A stretch of DNA of 64,000 nt from Beroe forskalii. Lineage: Eukaryota > Ctenophora > Nuda > Beroida > Beroidae. The notes under the pieces are model-generated. The model saw nothing but the letters and a program-made list of their open reading frames with translations, was not told the origin of the DNA and made no database searches. Shown piece after piece: positions 48,685-60,041 of the stretch. Position 1 is the first letter of the stretch. Every line of letters begins with the position of its first letter. Made by a program: the position numbers and the translations under genes. The stretch is from NCBI GenBank assembly GCA_011033025.1, contig WFMF01000440.1:87504-151503 (forward strand), in the 5' to 3' direction.

Positions 48685-50196
48685 ATGTTTTATTATGTGT
48701 AAATTTTAGCCGTGTCGCGCTATTCATGTGTGATTGTATAATGTATACCATGTATAACAGTGTATTAGAATGATATAGAATATCAAAATAGACTAGAATT
48801 ACCAAGACAATCGTGATACCCATAACCCAAGAGAATAGAGACTGATTCTAATCTTTTTAACCACCATAGAATCATTTCTATATAACCCTGTAATCAAACC
48901 CGAGTTAATTAATGTACAATGTTTAGAATTTTAATAATTAATATCAAATATGTAATCTAGTTGAACTTTATTACTTTATTAGTATTAGTATTAATAGATC
49001 TATTAAATCTCTGATGTATAATTAGTTATACAGGAATTTATTTTATTTCTATCATTTCATCCTCAATTTTAACTCCTCTCTCGATTCGAAACCAATCAAT
49101 TCCATAAAATCATAAACCTTTCGATGTAATGAATTTGTAAGCTTAATTTAATTCCCCCGATTTGAGTTTTGGCCTTTTTTCACTTAGTAGTAAAGTTCTT
49201 ATAAGTTCTACATTTGATAGACTCATTTTAATCATTCTTTAAAGCTATCAAAGATTTCAAACTAAGTCTTTAATTAAGCGAGATACCACAAGAAAACATT
49301 TACCTGATAGCTTCGGCATGATTTCCTGTTTCGGCTTTTGGATGATACGTAATTGTAATGTATCATGTGATAATAATAATATTTCTTACTTTTAGTTACA
49401 ATGTAGGTATATAACAGTGTTAATTTCTTTAGTAAACAATAAACGTATTGAAGCTTTATTTCATGTCAATGTAAGTAATTGCGTTGTGATTCAATCAATA
49501 ACCCAGTAGTTTTCGCTTAGTCAAACTTATGCAGCATGACTTATTATGTAGATTTAAAAAAAAATTATATAGATTTATAGAGTTTGTGTTCACAAAATTG
49601 TTATTTATTGCGTTCAATAGGGTAATTTCGCGTCAAATGAAAAAGTTGTACGCCGCGTGACATTTCTCTGATCAAAGGACCGCAAAAAGCCGCGCACGTA
49701 CGTTTTTAATCATATTTTGTAAGATTTGACGCCTCGTGGGACATGTAAATTTTAAAATGGGGCAACAATTTGTCACACTTTCGCAACAAAATTTACCGCT
49801 GACCACAATTTGAGAGAGATCCAAGTTACCATTGAAAATTTAATGCCCCCTATCACGCACATAGGCATGCTACTCTAGGAATAAGAAAACAAGTCCAAAT
49901 TTCAGTTATCGGTATTATTTTATCTCGTAATTCAATCCTGTTTGACATCAGCTGAGAGCTTCGGTAGATGGAAAACACAGTTTTCGAAGTTGTTTCCTTT
50001 CCTGAAATTGCATTTCACCATTGTACTTGCAAATAACCTTATCGGACATAATAATGTCACGGATATAAAACTTCATGAACATTATTATCACGCTTGATAC
50101 TGCAACTTTCAAAATTTTCGGCTCGTTTCTTTTCCTCCACGATTTGAATACTTTTTGAATTTTTACAATCAAATTTGAGCACGTCCCCATCACTCC
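48685..50196. other. Intergenic region between the synthetase and the thioesterase
   Basis: AT-rich 3' flank of the synthetase, then the 5' flank of the thioesterase. AATAAA at 49438-49443 followed by a T-rich run is a candidate poly(A) site, implying a 3' UTR of about 0.75 kb. No other gene is seen. Confidence 0.5.
49438..49443 (+). terminator. Candidate poly(A) signal of the acyl-CoA synthetase
   Basis: AATAAA about 0.75 kb beyond the stop codon, in an AT-rich stretch. Earlier variants may be used instead. Confidence 0.35.
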
Positions 50197-53100
50197 ATGA
50201 TTCTTCCCCTCCTCTTTCTCCTCCCCCTCTCTTCCGCAACCGATCCAGTGTTCTTGTATCACGGAGTGAATGACGACTACAGGACACTCGATACTCTGGT
50301 AGAACGGATACGGGGAGATTTCCCTGGTACACTAGTGCATTCCATACAGGTTAATTTAACTTTAAAGGAGAATTTCATTCGAAACTCGGGCAAAATTGAT
50401 AACGTAATATGTGGGCGACCCCTATTAATTCCCTTAAAAGGTTGTTCCATCCTTCCACGTCACAATATGTGATACGTTTTTGCATTTCATTTATACCATT
50501 AAGTTAATTAATGCCAAAAAATCTCAATTCTTTCATCCATGATAACATAAATTCAGTAAACTGAGCCCTTAAATAAGTCTCGTGCTTATATCAGATGTAC
50601 CCGGGGCTGAAGAGCATTGAACCGCTCGAACACCAAAGCAAGGAACTGAGAAAATACATAGAAAAACAAGGAGTAACATCCAACATCACACTCATTGGGT
50701 GAGAGATGTAACTGAAAATTGTCTGCAAAGCTGCAGGACCTCACCTCTCACGTATCATGGCAAAATTGTACCACAGGAACACGACAAAAATTAGCCTCCA
50801 TGGAGGCTGAGTGGAGGCAGAGTGGAGGATAAGTGGAGGCTAATTTCAACAAGAATTGCGCCTGCAGCTGCAGGCTCAAATCTTGTTTGTCCGATGTTCC
50901 TGTGTGCAGGCGCTTAATTTCCCTCCCCGGCGGTGCTTGATGTAACCTTTGCATCATGATACAACACGCAGTCGTTCGCAGTAAGAGTACATTAATGTTG
51001 CTCCACTGCTGCGCGCAAGCACCGAGAAAATGGATCTGCACGTGCCATTTCTTTTAAAATGCTTGCGCGCGCGTTCTTACGTACCAAGTTGTTGTACTCA
51101 GTTCGTTGTAGATTTCGCGCCATTTTGTTGAATTGGTTTACGTTTCGCATCAGATTGTGCCACTGTTCATTGAAGCAGCTTCATTAAGCCTCAAATCACC
51201 CATGCACTTTGCCATCTAGTGGGAAATTTTCAAGTCAATTAGTTATTGGCTGAGTGATCATCAAGGAATTGAAATTTCCTACCGTGATGTGGAATTTATG
51301 ATATTTAAGCATAGATGTTAGGTTATGACACTGATTTACTTGATTTAATGATAATGATTTTCTTTACACTCAGGACTTTATACTTATAGCAGTTGTTCAC
51401 TAAGCTGATATCACTTTCAAATTTCATGCTTTCGTTTTCTGTTTCAATGCTGTCGCTTGTTCCGAAAAGTTATTTGTCTTTCATCACGACCATAGTATTT
51501 CTCGAACTTAGTTGAATTCAGTATACAGTCGAATAGTTATGTATTTGGCACTAAAAACTAAGTAGAACCAACCCATAGCCTGAGTCGCTCCACAAGATTT
51601 TTAAGACATACGAAATCTTCATCAGCCCTTTAATTTAGAATGAATCGTAATAATTTGAGAGATTTCGATTACGTGGCACGGATGGGCCTATTCCGCCTAT
51701 AATATTTACATTTCGACAATCTACGGCTTCAAAATTAAATTTTGCGATTTCGGGGGACACCGGACGGACATGGGACATTTCGCGACTGATATTATAAAGG
51801 AGCAATCCGGGCACTTTCAGAAATTACAGTAGTTGTATTGCAAACCTGGACCTCATATACACATATCCTATTTCTCACCTTCCCAAACCACGATCTCTGC
51901 CAACCCTCTCATTTGCCTTTTGTATTCACAAAAAGGATTAATGGGAGGAAAAATTAGCCTCCACGGAGGCTGGTGGAGGCATGAGGCTAATTTTTCGAAA
52001 ATAGCCTCCAATATGGAGGCTAATTTTCCACACTAGCCTCCACCCCAGTCCCCACTCAGCCTCCATGGAGGCTAAATTTTTGGTTTAGCCTCCACTAGCC
52101 TCCACTCAAGAATTAGCCTCCATTAACCTCCACGGAAATTTAAAAAGTCATTTTTTGGATTCTATGGAAGCTATTTTGACAGTGCTAGTGGAGGCTATAG
52201 CCTCCAAATGGAGGCTAAAATCATGAATAAACACAGATAATATGCTAGCCTCCACAAAATTAAATTTATGTCATGACGTCATGTTTTTACAAAAAGAGTA
52301 CATTTTGTAACATAGACCAAAGTCTAGTATTAGGCACCACTCGGCCTCACTAGAATCCCTCCAGCCTCCACTAGAGGCTCCACTAGGCTTCACTCAGCCT
52401 CCACTAGGCTCCACTCAGCCTCACTCAGCCTCCCTCAGCCTCCACTAGGCTCCATTCAAGCCTCAATAGCCTCCCACTAGGCTAGTGGAGTAAAAGTGAG
52501 CCTAGTGGGCTAGTAAATGGAGAGAGAGGCTGAGGTGTGGCCTAGTGGGGCTGAGTGGAGCCTAGTGGAGGCTGAGTTGAGAGTGGAGCCTAGTGGAGGC
52601 TGAGTAGAGCCTAGTGGAGGCTGAATGGATCCTAGTGGAGGCTAGTGGAGCCTAGTGGTGGCCAGTGGAGCCTAGTGGAGGCTGAGTGGAGCCTAGTGGG
52701 GCCTGAGTGGAGCCTAGTGGAGGCTGAGTGGAGCCTAGTGGAGGCTAAGTGGAGGCTAGTGGAGGCTGAGTGGAGCCTAGTACTGGAGGCTGAGTGGAGC
52801 CTAGTGGAGGCTGAATGGAGCCTAGAGGTGGCTAGTGGAGCCTATTGGATCCTAGTGGAGGCTAGTGGAGCCTAGTGGTGGCCAGTGGAGCCTAGTGGAG
52901 CCTAGTGGAGGCTAGTGGGGCCTGAGTGGAGCCTGAGTGGAGCCTAGTGGAGGCTAAGTGGAGGCTGAGTGGAGCCTAGTGGAGGCTGAGTGTAGGATAG
53001 TTGGAGCTGTCTGAAAGTTCGAAGCTATATATTGTTTTTCACATTAGTACACATAAATCACCATTTTCAGCAAGAAATTTTGTGTTTTGTAGGCTCATTG

Positions 53101-55300
53101 ATTTAGGCTCCACTCAGCCTCCATTAGCCTCCATATGGAGGCTTTAGCCTCCACAAAAATGACTTTTTAAATTTCCGTGGAGGCTAATTCTTGAGTGGAG
53201 GCTAAACCAAAAATTTAGCCTCCATGGAGGCTGAGTGGAGGCTGAGTGGAGGCTAGTGGAGCCTAGTGGAGGCTGGGTGGAGGCTAATTAGCCTCCATAG
53301 TGGAGGCTATTTTTCGAAAATTAGCCTCATGCCTCCACTAGCCTTCCGTGGAGGCTAATTTTTGAAATTAGCCTCCACTTAGCCTCCACTCAGGCTCCAC
53401 TCAGGCTCCACTCAGGCTCCACTCAGGCTCCACTCAGCCTCCATGGAGGCTAATGGAGGCTAATTTTTGTCGTGTTCCTGTGGTACCATTTTGCCCGTAT
53501 CATATCCAAATGCCATGATGCGTATTCTTGGGGAACGGACATTTCATCTCACGACACTTCATCTCAGGACACTTAATCTCACGACACTTTATCTCGCAAT
53601 ATGGCAGCTCTACGCAAAGGTAAAGGTCTGGGTTTGGGTTAGGGTCAGGGTTAGGGTCAGGGTTAGGGTTTGGGTTAGGGTTATGGTTAGGGTCATGGTT
53701 TGGTTCAGGACAGGGAGATGAAGTGTCCAGAGATGAAATGTCGTGAGATGAGATGTCGCCCACCCGTATACTTTACCCGTATATTTTACATATTACGAGA
53801 TAAGGTGCAATCTAATCTAAATCAGATAAGCAATCCAATAGCAGTTCAAAGCTTGTGTTATTTAGTTGCTGCCCTTGATATTGATGGTGTCTCCTAGGCA
53901 CAGTCAAGGAGCCCTAACACTACGCTACATGATACAGCAGTGGGATAAACACAACATCGCTACTTTCATCTCTGTAGTCGGACCCCAAGTGGGAGTAAGC
54001 AAGAGTAGGTACTTAGGTAGAAACAGAATCTGGACGTGAAGAAAGCCACAAGAAATAGGGTGCAGACTGCAGAATCTTATCAATAAGTTCCGTATTTCAC
54101 CTATTGAAAATTCGAATCTAGCCGTTTTTTTGTTGTTACATTCCACTCAGTATAATTAAATTGATTTCCCCTTCAGTACCTCCAACGAGCACTGAGGACT
54201 ACCACTGGCTCCCCAACTCTACGATTGCTGACATCTGCTACAACGCTCTGGGGCAGGAACTCTCAGTGTGTAACATGTGGAATGGTAATATAGTGATGCA
54301 AGTGCAAAATACACACTTGAAGCACAATTATACGTGTACCATGTTCATGAAGATCTCTGCCAATGCACTCCTTCTTTTTATAATTCAAGTAGGTATATTA
54401 TCCTTTTACAAAATTTAAATATTCTCAAATCTTTCAGATCCAAAGAGACAGGGATTCTATAAGAAGCACAACAAGTTTCTCTCAGAATCTCTATGTCAAG
54501 CACCAGAAAAAAGGAAGACCAAAAAACGAGGAGGCGCAAAGAAATGCTCGGGTAAGAAATTCATAACTTCCAAATTTTGCTAATCACAAAGTCACGATAA
54601 GGTGAAAAACCGTTAACAATCGATAATTTTCACAGAACAAGCGGCTAATCTGAACCGATTAAAGAAGCTTGTGCTACTGGCAACACCAGACGACGGTACT
54701 ATCTACCCCTTCGAATCAGCGTGAGTTTTATTTGAAAAGTACCCTTTCTCGCCATACCCAATGTAGAAACAAAAGTTGCAAAAATTCATGGACCCGTTCC
54801 CGCCTAGATTATCTTTGAGCCTTTTCAATACGAATTACTATCAATTTGACAGTAATTGAATTTCTTTAGCATTCCACAATATCCTTCCCAATTTTCACCT
54901 CAAGATGCTCCCCAATTCCCACTGATTTTCAGTTTATTTGGCTACTACAATGAGCAATGGGAGATTGTACCCCGTCAGAAACAGGACTTCTATACGCCAC
55001 TGGGATTAGAAGCATTGGAGAGGAGGGGTGGAATTGTACAGTGCGTTCAGCCAGGTCGTAAACATTGTGGAGAATTAATCGAATTTTGATTATGATGTTC
55101 TCTGTCCATACTTCCATATATCTGGTTTCAAGTTCAGATTTCAACCACAAATGACACATTATTTGGTAAGCTCTATTTCATGTGACCCACGTTTCACAGA
55201 CCCATCTCAGACGACCTTATTTCAGCCAGGTGTGGACCACCATGAAATGGTGTTTGACCTTGGAGTATACGTGAACTGTATCAAACCTTACATCAACTGA
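50197..55300 (+). CDS. PPT2: Palmitoyl-protein thioesterase 2-like lysosomal thioesterase, eight exons, complete
   Basis: An alpha/beta-hydrolase that cleaves fatty-acyl thioesters in the lysosome; PPT2 relatives act on acyl-CoA-like substrates. Exons: 50197-50349, 50595-50698, 53898-54004, 54177-54284, 54438-54551, 54636-54720, 54933-55054 and 55230-55300 (TGA). They total 864 nt, or 287 residues; human PPT2 is about 300. The start codon opens a hydrophobic signal peptide (MILPLLFLLPLSSA). Next come FLYHGVNDD (oxyanion region), the nucleophile elbow GHSQG (Ser ~88, formed across the exon 2/3 junction), FISVVGPQVG, ICYNALGQELSVCNMWNDP, ATPDDG (Asp ~214) and GVDHH (His ~268). The GQE-SVCN-WNDP block resembles PPT2 more than PPT1. 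The donor of exon 3 is taken at gtaggt (54005), because the gtaagc seven bases earlier breaks the frame. Nothing suggests inactivation. Confidence 0.92.
50756..53504. mobile_element. Foldback-type element of AGCCTCCA repeats
   Basis: The outermost 40-odd bases at 50756-50808 (GTACCACAGGAACACGACAA, then AATTAGCCTCCAT) are the reverse complement of 53452-53504. Further in, about 51950-52160 matches the complement of ~53140-53360, giving very long inverted arms. The middle holds ~20-bp repeats, in one orientation (AGCCTCCACT) to ~52480 and in the other (GGAGGCTGAGTGGAGCCTAG) after that. The units are palindrome-prone (AGCCTCCATGGAGGCT). No transposase is encoded. Foldback elements of this design are known; this family is not one I can name. 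Confidence 0.8.
50848..51950 (+). mobile_element. Dispersed ~1.1 kb repeat, copy B, nested in the foldback element
   Basis: It starts AACAAGAATTGCGCCTGCAG and ends near AAAAAGGATTAATGGGAGG, flanked directly by AGCCTCCA sequence on both sides. It shares GACTGATATTATAAAGGAGC and AACCACGATCTCTGCCAACC with copies A and C. The nesting gives relative age: the foldback was present first. Confidence 0.72.
53539..53758. mobile_element. Short element with telomere-like core, copy 2
   Basis: The left end has repeated ATCTCACGACACTT (direct copies) and the right end has the inverse (AGATGAAATGTCGTGAGATG). The core (~53630-53710) is a run of GGGTTAGGG with GGGTCAGGG variants. The core resembles the animal telomere repeat TTAGGG but sits inside a gene intron. 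Copy 1 is at 3222-3350. Confidence 0.72.
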
Positions 55301-55494
55301 GGGTTGGAGTAAAACGCCAAATTACACGGGGCAACGCCGATTTTTTTTAGTGGAGATGTGGTGAAATACAGTGGTGCCAAGACTCAGGAGTGATAGAACA
55401 CTCGAAAAGACTCAATTCAAACTATCCATTACTCGATACTCATTTGATAGTCAATTGAGTGTATACATACATCTTCTTACACATACAATGTATA
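55301..55494. other. PPT2-like 3' flank
   Basis: A short unique stretch between the stop codon and a transposon copy. No AATAAA is obvious before the transposon, so the 3' end may lie inside or beyond it. Confidence 0.4.
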
Positions 55495-56300
55495 CCTTAG
55501 TACAGGAAATTAAGAACTCCTAAAATTAAGAAGGCACAATATTACGCAGCACCAAATTAAGCATTTTTTGTGACCCCAGTGCTTAATTTTATGCTACTTA
55601 ATTTAATGCTTTCTTATTTTCCTGCATCTAATTGATTCGAGTTAAATTTAGGCAGTAAGAATGAGACCATTTTCATTTAAGTAAAGTAACAAAAGTAAAT
55701 ATTAATGATCCATTGGGCTTCTTAAGTTCTTGATGACATATTTGAATGTTTGAGAACGGATCTATAGTAGCTAGTCTACCGATAGATTCCTACACTCCCG
55801 AATCACCCTGAGAATACAAGCTCCCTTCCACCCATTGATTATTATCTTCCTTCCTTCTTCTGTTTTAAAGAAACCATAAGACTTGGAGATTGCTCGTGCG
55901 TGTAAGGGGCAAGGGCTTGAGCTTACTTAAGCGTGTGTCTACTTTAGCATCTGCAATATCCATGGTAGGATTATTGACAACGATTTCTGCAAGAGAACTT
56001 GAAAAATATGTCGAAAATTCCTTTTGCTCAAAAGATTGAATTTATTTTATTAATCATACTATCCCAGGCCCAAATCGATTACTGGTGTATCACTTCTGCA
56101 TCATATTTCTTTGTCTGATTATTTCATGACATGATTAAATATGCGCGGTGCACGTTTTGATTTGATTCTGAAATAAATTAAGAACGCATTTAATGTCGGA
56201 CCATTTAATTTAGAAAGCACATTACTACGTTACATCAAATTAAGCATTTTTGGCGGCTGGAGTGCTTAATTTTCTGCTTACTTAATTTCATGTACTAAGG
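55495..56300. mobile_element. Non-autonomous DNA transposon, TA-flanked, copy 2 (806 bp)
   Basis: It has the same ends as 27499-28355 (CCTTAGTACAGGAAATTAAG and its near-complement) with flanking TA. The internal sequence is largely colinear with copy 1 but has several small deletions. There is no transposase. Confidence 0.85.
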
Positions 56301-56609
56301 TACATTCTTCTATCGATCCAATTAATTAATTTCCAACATGCGCGGCGTAATTTACAGAAGACCTTATCAATGAAATGACTTCGCGTCTTCCGCTAAATTC
56401 TACTTATTGCCAAAACGTCACACTGCCGCCGCGCATCCTGCCATAAAATTTCATTATGATGTTTGGGAAAACATCGTAATTATGAAATGTATCCAGCGTT
56501 TCCCAACAAAATCAGATGTTTAGTTTCTTTTTTCAAGATACTTTTGAATAGCATTGGCCTTAAAAGCTTAAGTATCTAGTGGAATGCCCACAAATTGATA
56601 TTATTCAAA

Positions 56610-57055
56610 CGTCATTGAATACGAATGGTGTCAACGTCATTGGGACTGGATTGTGGAATGCATAAGAATCATCAATAAAGATACGTCATACGTAGTAGCA
56701 TACGAATGGTGTCAACGCCATATGGATGGAATGTACGAATCAAAAATACGTCATACGTCATGAGATAATTGTCAACGTCATTGGGACTGGGATTGTGAAT
56801 GCATACGAATCATCAAATCAAGATACGTCATGCGTCTTAGCATATGAATGGTGTCAACGCCATATGGATGGGAATCAATGAATTCAAATATGTCGCATGT
56901 CATGAGATATGAATGGAACGTCGCTATATGGATTGAATGTGGAATGCGTACGGAAGCAAAAAATACGTCTCATGTACAGTATATGAATAAAAGCCAATGT
57001 CATGAGGATGGAATGTGGGAATGCGAGCATACGTCATGGTTGATTGGGTGTCAAC
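56610..57055. repeat. Imperfect tandem repeat with ATGGTGTCAACG(T/C)CAT units
   Basis: Alternating ~70-bp units (AATGGTGTCAACGTCATTGG and GAATGGTGTCAACGCCATAT), each followed by AATACGTCATACGTC-like sequence, recur three to four times. Open frames through it are incidental. Confidence 0.75.
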
Positions 57056-57109
57056 AGACACATATATAAAGCCCCCCACTGCGGGTGGAGTCATTATTCA
57101 TTACATCAT

Positions 57110-57740
57110 TTGACCGCTCCTACTCCTGCTACGCCTTCCTTGAAGAGTGATGACCAGCCTCACCTACTCCTACCACGCCTACCCCGAAAGGGGCCAGCCT
57201 CACCCTTCCCCCCTCACTGATGACCGCCCTTCCTTCTCCTAGTACCCTTTCTTGACAGGTGACCAGCCTCCCCACCAACCACCCCTTTGACGGGGATGAC
57301 CAGCCCCTCCTTTTGATGATGTCCCCTCTCCCAAAAACCCTTCCCTTTACGGGGATGACCCCCCCTTCTTGGTACCACCCCTCTCCTACCAACCTTCCCT
57401 TGGTGATGACCAGCCTACCCCCCTCACCCCCTTTTACAGTACCCAGCCCCCCTGCGCCTTCGCAGTGATTCCCTTCCCTACCACCTTCCGCGGGACCAGC
57501 CCTCCCTCCCCCCCTTCCGACATGATGACCGCCCTCCTGCTACGCCTTCGCGAGTGATGTCCCCCCCTCCTACCCCCAACCCCTTCCCGCGGGATAACAG
57601 CCACCCCTCCCGGCATATACCAGCCCCACAGGGCCTTGCCAGTTTCTTTTACCACCCCCTTGCATAACCCCTTCCCCCAGCCTTCTCGGGGAACCACCCG
57701 CCTTTAAATGACCACCCCCGCAGCCCCTTTGTGACCCCCC
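57110..57740. repeat. Degraded ~38-bp repeat array, left part
   Basis: The unit contains CTACTCCTACCACGCCTTCC followed by TTGACGAGTGATGACCA. Here the units are recognisable but increasingly corrupted by extra C and G runs towards the right. The intact form is at 58650-58915. Confidence 0.7.
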
Positions 57741-58640
57741 CCTTTCGCCTTCCCGGAAATTTTACCAGGCTATAATTTGAATACAATTTTTATTGGGGTG
57801 AAAAAAAATCCTTTGTGATGATACCTCCCTAAAACCCTGCCCCCCATGACAATGTTTATCTTTTCCAAAAATGATTCATTTTAATTCTAATAAAAGGGGA
57901 AAATTTGGTTGGTTTCGAAAACCGCCCCCACTACAATTTGGGAATTTTTAGACCCCCTTTCTTTTTCCCAAAAGGGAAACTAAACTATTCAAAAAGGGCG
58001 GGGATATGAAAATCTTTTCGGAAAAGATAAACCCAAATTTTTAATTTTTTAGACAATTTTTGGCCGCTTTTTTGGGGAAAAAAAAACAAATCAAAAGGTT
58101 TTTTTTTGAAACACAACAGCCCTGACGCCCAAAAATTTTAAAAAACTATTGAAAGTCCCAATTTTAAGTTGTCAAAAAAATTTAATAAAAAAAAATTTTA
58201 TCAAAACCACCCCCCCGGAAAATTTATTTTCTTGGGGCAATTTGGGGTTAATTTTAAAAAATTACAAATTTTTAAAACCCAAAAGGCACTCAAAACAACA
58301 AAACAAGGGAGCCCCGCCCCAACCCAAAACCCCCAAAAAAAACCCCCCCTACAACCCCCACTTTTGGGCAAAAATTTTTCCCCTCAAAAGGGGAGGGGGG
58401 TTTTTTTGGGGGGGGAGGGGGTGAGGCTGGGCCCTCAAAGGGAAAAGGGGTGGAAGGAGGGGCGGTAGGAGTAGGTTTTTTTTCTTTAATTTTTTTTAAT
58501 TACTGTTTGACTGTCTCCCTACAACACCTTCTTACGGAGTACCCCCAGGGGGTGGGTGGGGGGTAAAGAAAATTAAAATTTGAAGGCCCACCCTCCCTTT
58601 TTTACCTTCCCTACCCGCCTCATATTTTGGATTTATGCCC
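57741..58640. other. Low-confidence sequence: homopolymer-ridden stretch
   Basis: Nearly every short run is expanded (polyA, polyC, polyG and polyT in close succession, e.g. around 58310-58430), unlike anything else in the window. This is more typical of poor base calling or a mis-resolved repeat than of real DNA. Any open frame here should be ignored. Confidence 0.6.
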
Positions 58641-58649
58641 CTCCTCCAC

Positions 58650-58915
58650 CCTTTCCCTTGACGGGTGATGACCAGCCCCTCCTGCCACGCCTTCCTTGAC
58701 GAGTGATGACCAGCCACCCCTGCCACGCTTTTCTTGACGAGTGATGACCATCTACTCCTACCACGCCTTCCTTGACGAGTGATGACCATCTACTCCTACC
58801 ACGCCTTACTCGACGAGTGATGACCAGCCTTCCCCACTCCTACCACGCCTTCCTTGACGAGTGATGACCAGCCTCTACTCCTGATCAGCCCCTCCGACCA
58901 CACCTTCCTAGACCA
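58650..58915. repeat. 38-bp tandem repeat, intact part
   Basis: Five to six well-conserved units of CTACTCCTACCACGCCTTCC plus TTGACGAGTGATGACCA. This is the clean end of the array that begins at 57110. Confidence 0.88.
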
Positions 58916-59064
58916 ATTTTTCGATGTTTCAGAATTTACGATGTGAAACATATCCCGATACGGTACATACTCAACTTTTATGGAATGCGTATTATATCGC
59001 GATACGTACCCAAGTATGTAACATTGTTCAAACTACAGAACCAGCAAAAACCCCAAGAACATTA

Positions 59065-59300
59065 GGCGGCCGTAACGTTCGTCGGTCGATCGAATGGAAT
59101 TGGTCGATCGAACAACTTCATTTGATTGACTGATGTGTTTTAAATAAAAAATCTTTGAGCTAGTAGGGAAACAACTAAATATTGCTCATTTAAACGCGAT
59201 TCAAGTCATTAGGGACCAGTAAAACACAATATCGTTCTTTCAAATGGAGTTGATCGATCGATCAATTCCATTCGATCGACCGACGAACGTTACGGCCGCC
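59065..59300. mobile_element. MITE with ~50-bp terminal inverted repeats and TTA target duplications
   Basis: The ends GGCGGCCGTAACGTTCGTCG and its complement match perfectly for at least 37 bp and with few changes to about 50 bp. TTA directly flanks both ends (59062-59064 and 59301-59303). A three-base TTA duplication is typical of PIF/Harbinger transposons. Length is 236 bp, with no coding capacity. Confidence 0.88.
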
Positions 59301-59858
59301 TTATATCAAAACAACGACATAACGGAAATTTTAAAGGTAAATTTTACAGCAAAGAAAATAAACAGTACGAAACTCAGAAAATGATATTAAAAGTAAATGG
59401 GGCAAATTCGTTATTATTATTGTTTAATATGTCAAAACAATAATTCGTTATCTAATTCTTCAATAATAATTAATGTTCATATCCGTTAGATTTTTAAAAA
59501 TACATTTTTATGCGATTTTTTATGAAAATGAAAGAACGTCAAAAATGTTGAGATGAAAATTGTAAGCGCATCGAAGTTTCTTGTGTGGATATTCAAAAGA
59601 AAATAATGGAATGAGAAAATCAAATTATACTTCAACCATCACGGCATAACTATACCCTGGTAGAATTTCAGCAAAATTTTAGCACCTATGCTTATTATTT
59701 CAGCATTCACACAGTAAATCTTATAAAGTTCAACAAACTCAGAGACTTGTTTGAGACTTGCTCAGAGAATTAAAGAGTTTCATATAAAATATATCACAAA
59801 TATAATATCATACATCAGTCTAAATGCAGGAGCAATAGATGCGTCAATAATGTACCTG
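59301..59858. other. AT-rich intergenic stretch
   Basis: No gene or clear repeat. It is the 3' flank of the septin gene beyond its near 3' UTR. Confidence 0.5.
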
Positions 59859-60002
59859 CATCGTTCCGCGTCGATCGAATGAGTTGATCAAATGAAAAAC
59901 GCACACAATTGCTCGGCCTTGCTGTTTGCGCGGACGTCACTGCAAAAGTATATTGTGCGCGTTTTTCATTTGATCAGTCAATTTGATCGACGCGGAACGA
60001 TG
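59859..60002. mobile_element. Second small inverted-repeat element (144 bp)
   Basis: CATCGTTCCGCGTCGATC at the left is the complement of GATCGACGCGGAACGATG at the right, and the next bases (TTGATCAAATGAAAAACGC) also pair with the opposite arm. Target duplications are not obvious. GTCGATCGAAT is shared with the neighbouring PIF-like MITE, hinting at kinship. Confidence 0.75.
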
Positions 60003-60041
60003 AAACCACCGAAGATGATGATGGCGACATCGCAAAGATTA

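Larger units (their letters stand above)
50699..53897 (+). other. PPT2-like intron 2, largely made of nested repeats
   Basis: Within this 3.2 kb intron a foldback-type repeat occupies 50756-53504 and is interrupted by dispersed-repeat copy B. A telomere-like element follows at 53539-53758. This leaves few bases of unique intron. Confidence 0.8.

Noticed and set aside
53630-53715. A chromosome end or telomere
   Set aside because: The repeat is short, degenerate, flanked by inverted motifs and sits between coding exons of one gene.
57110-57740. Proline-rich open frames in the 38-bp array
   Set aside because: They are products of C-rich repeats in a region of doubtful sequence quality, with no domain or splice support.
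58149-58468. Two overlapping 90-100 codon open frames (lysine/proline-rich)
   Set aside because: They lie entirely within the homopolymer-ridden stretch, which I do not trust as real sequence.
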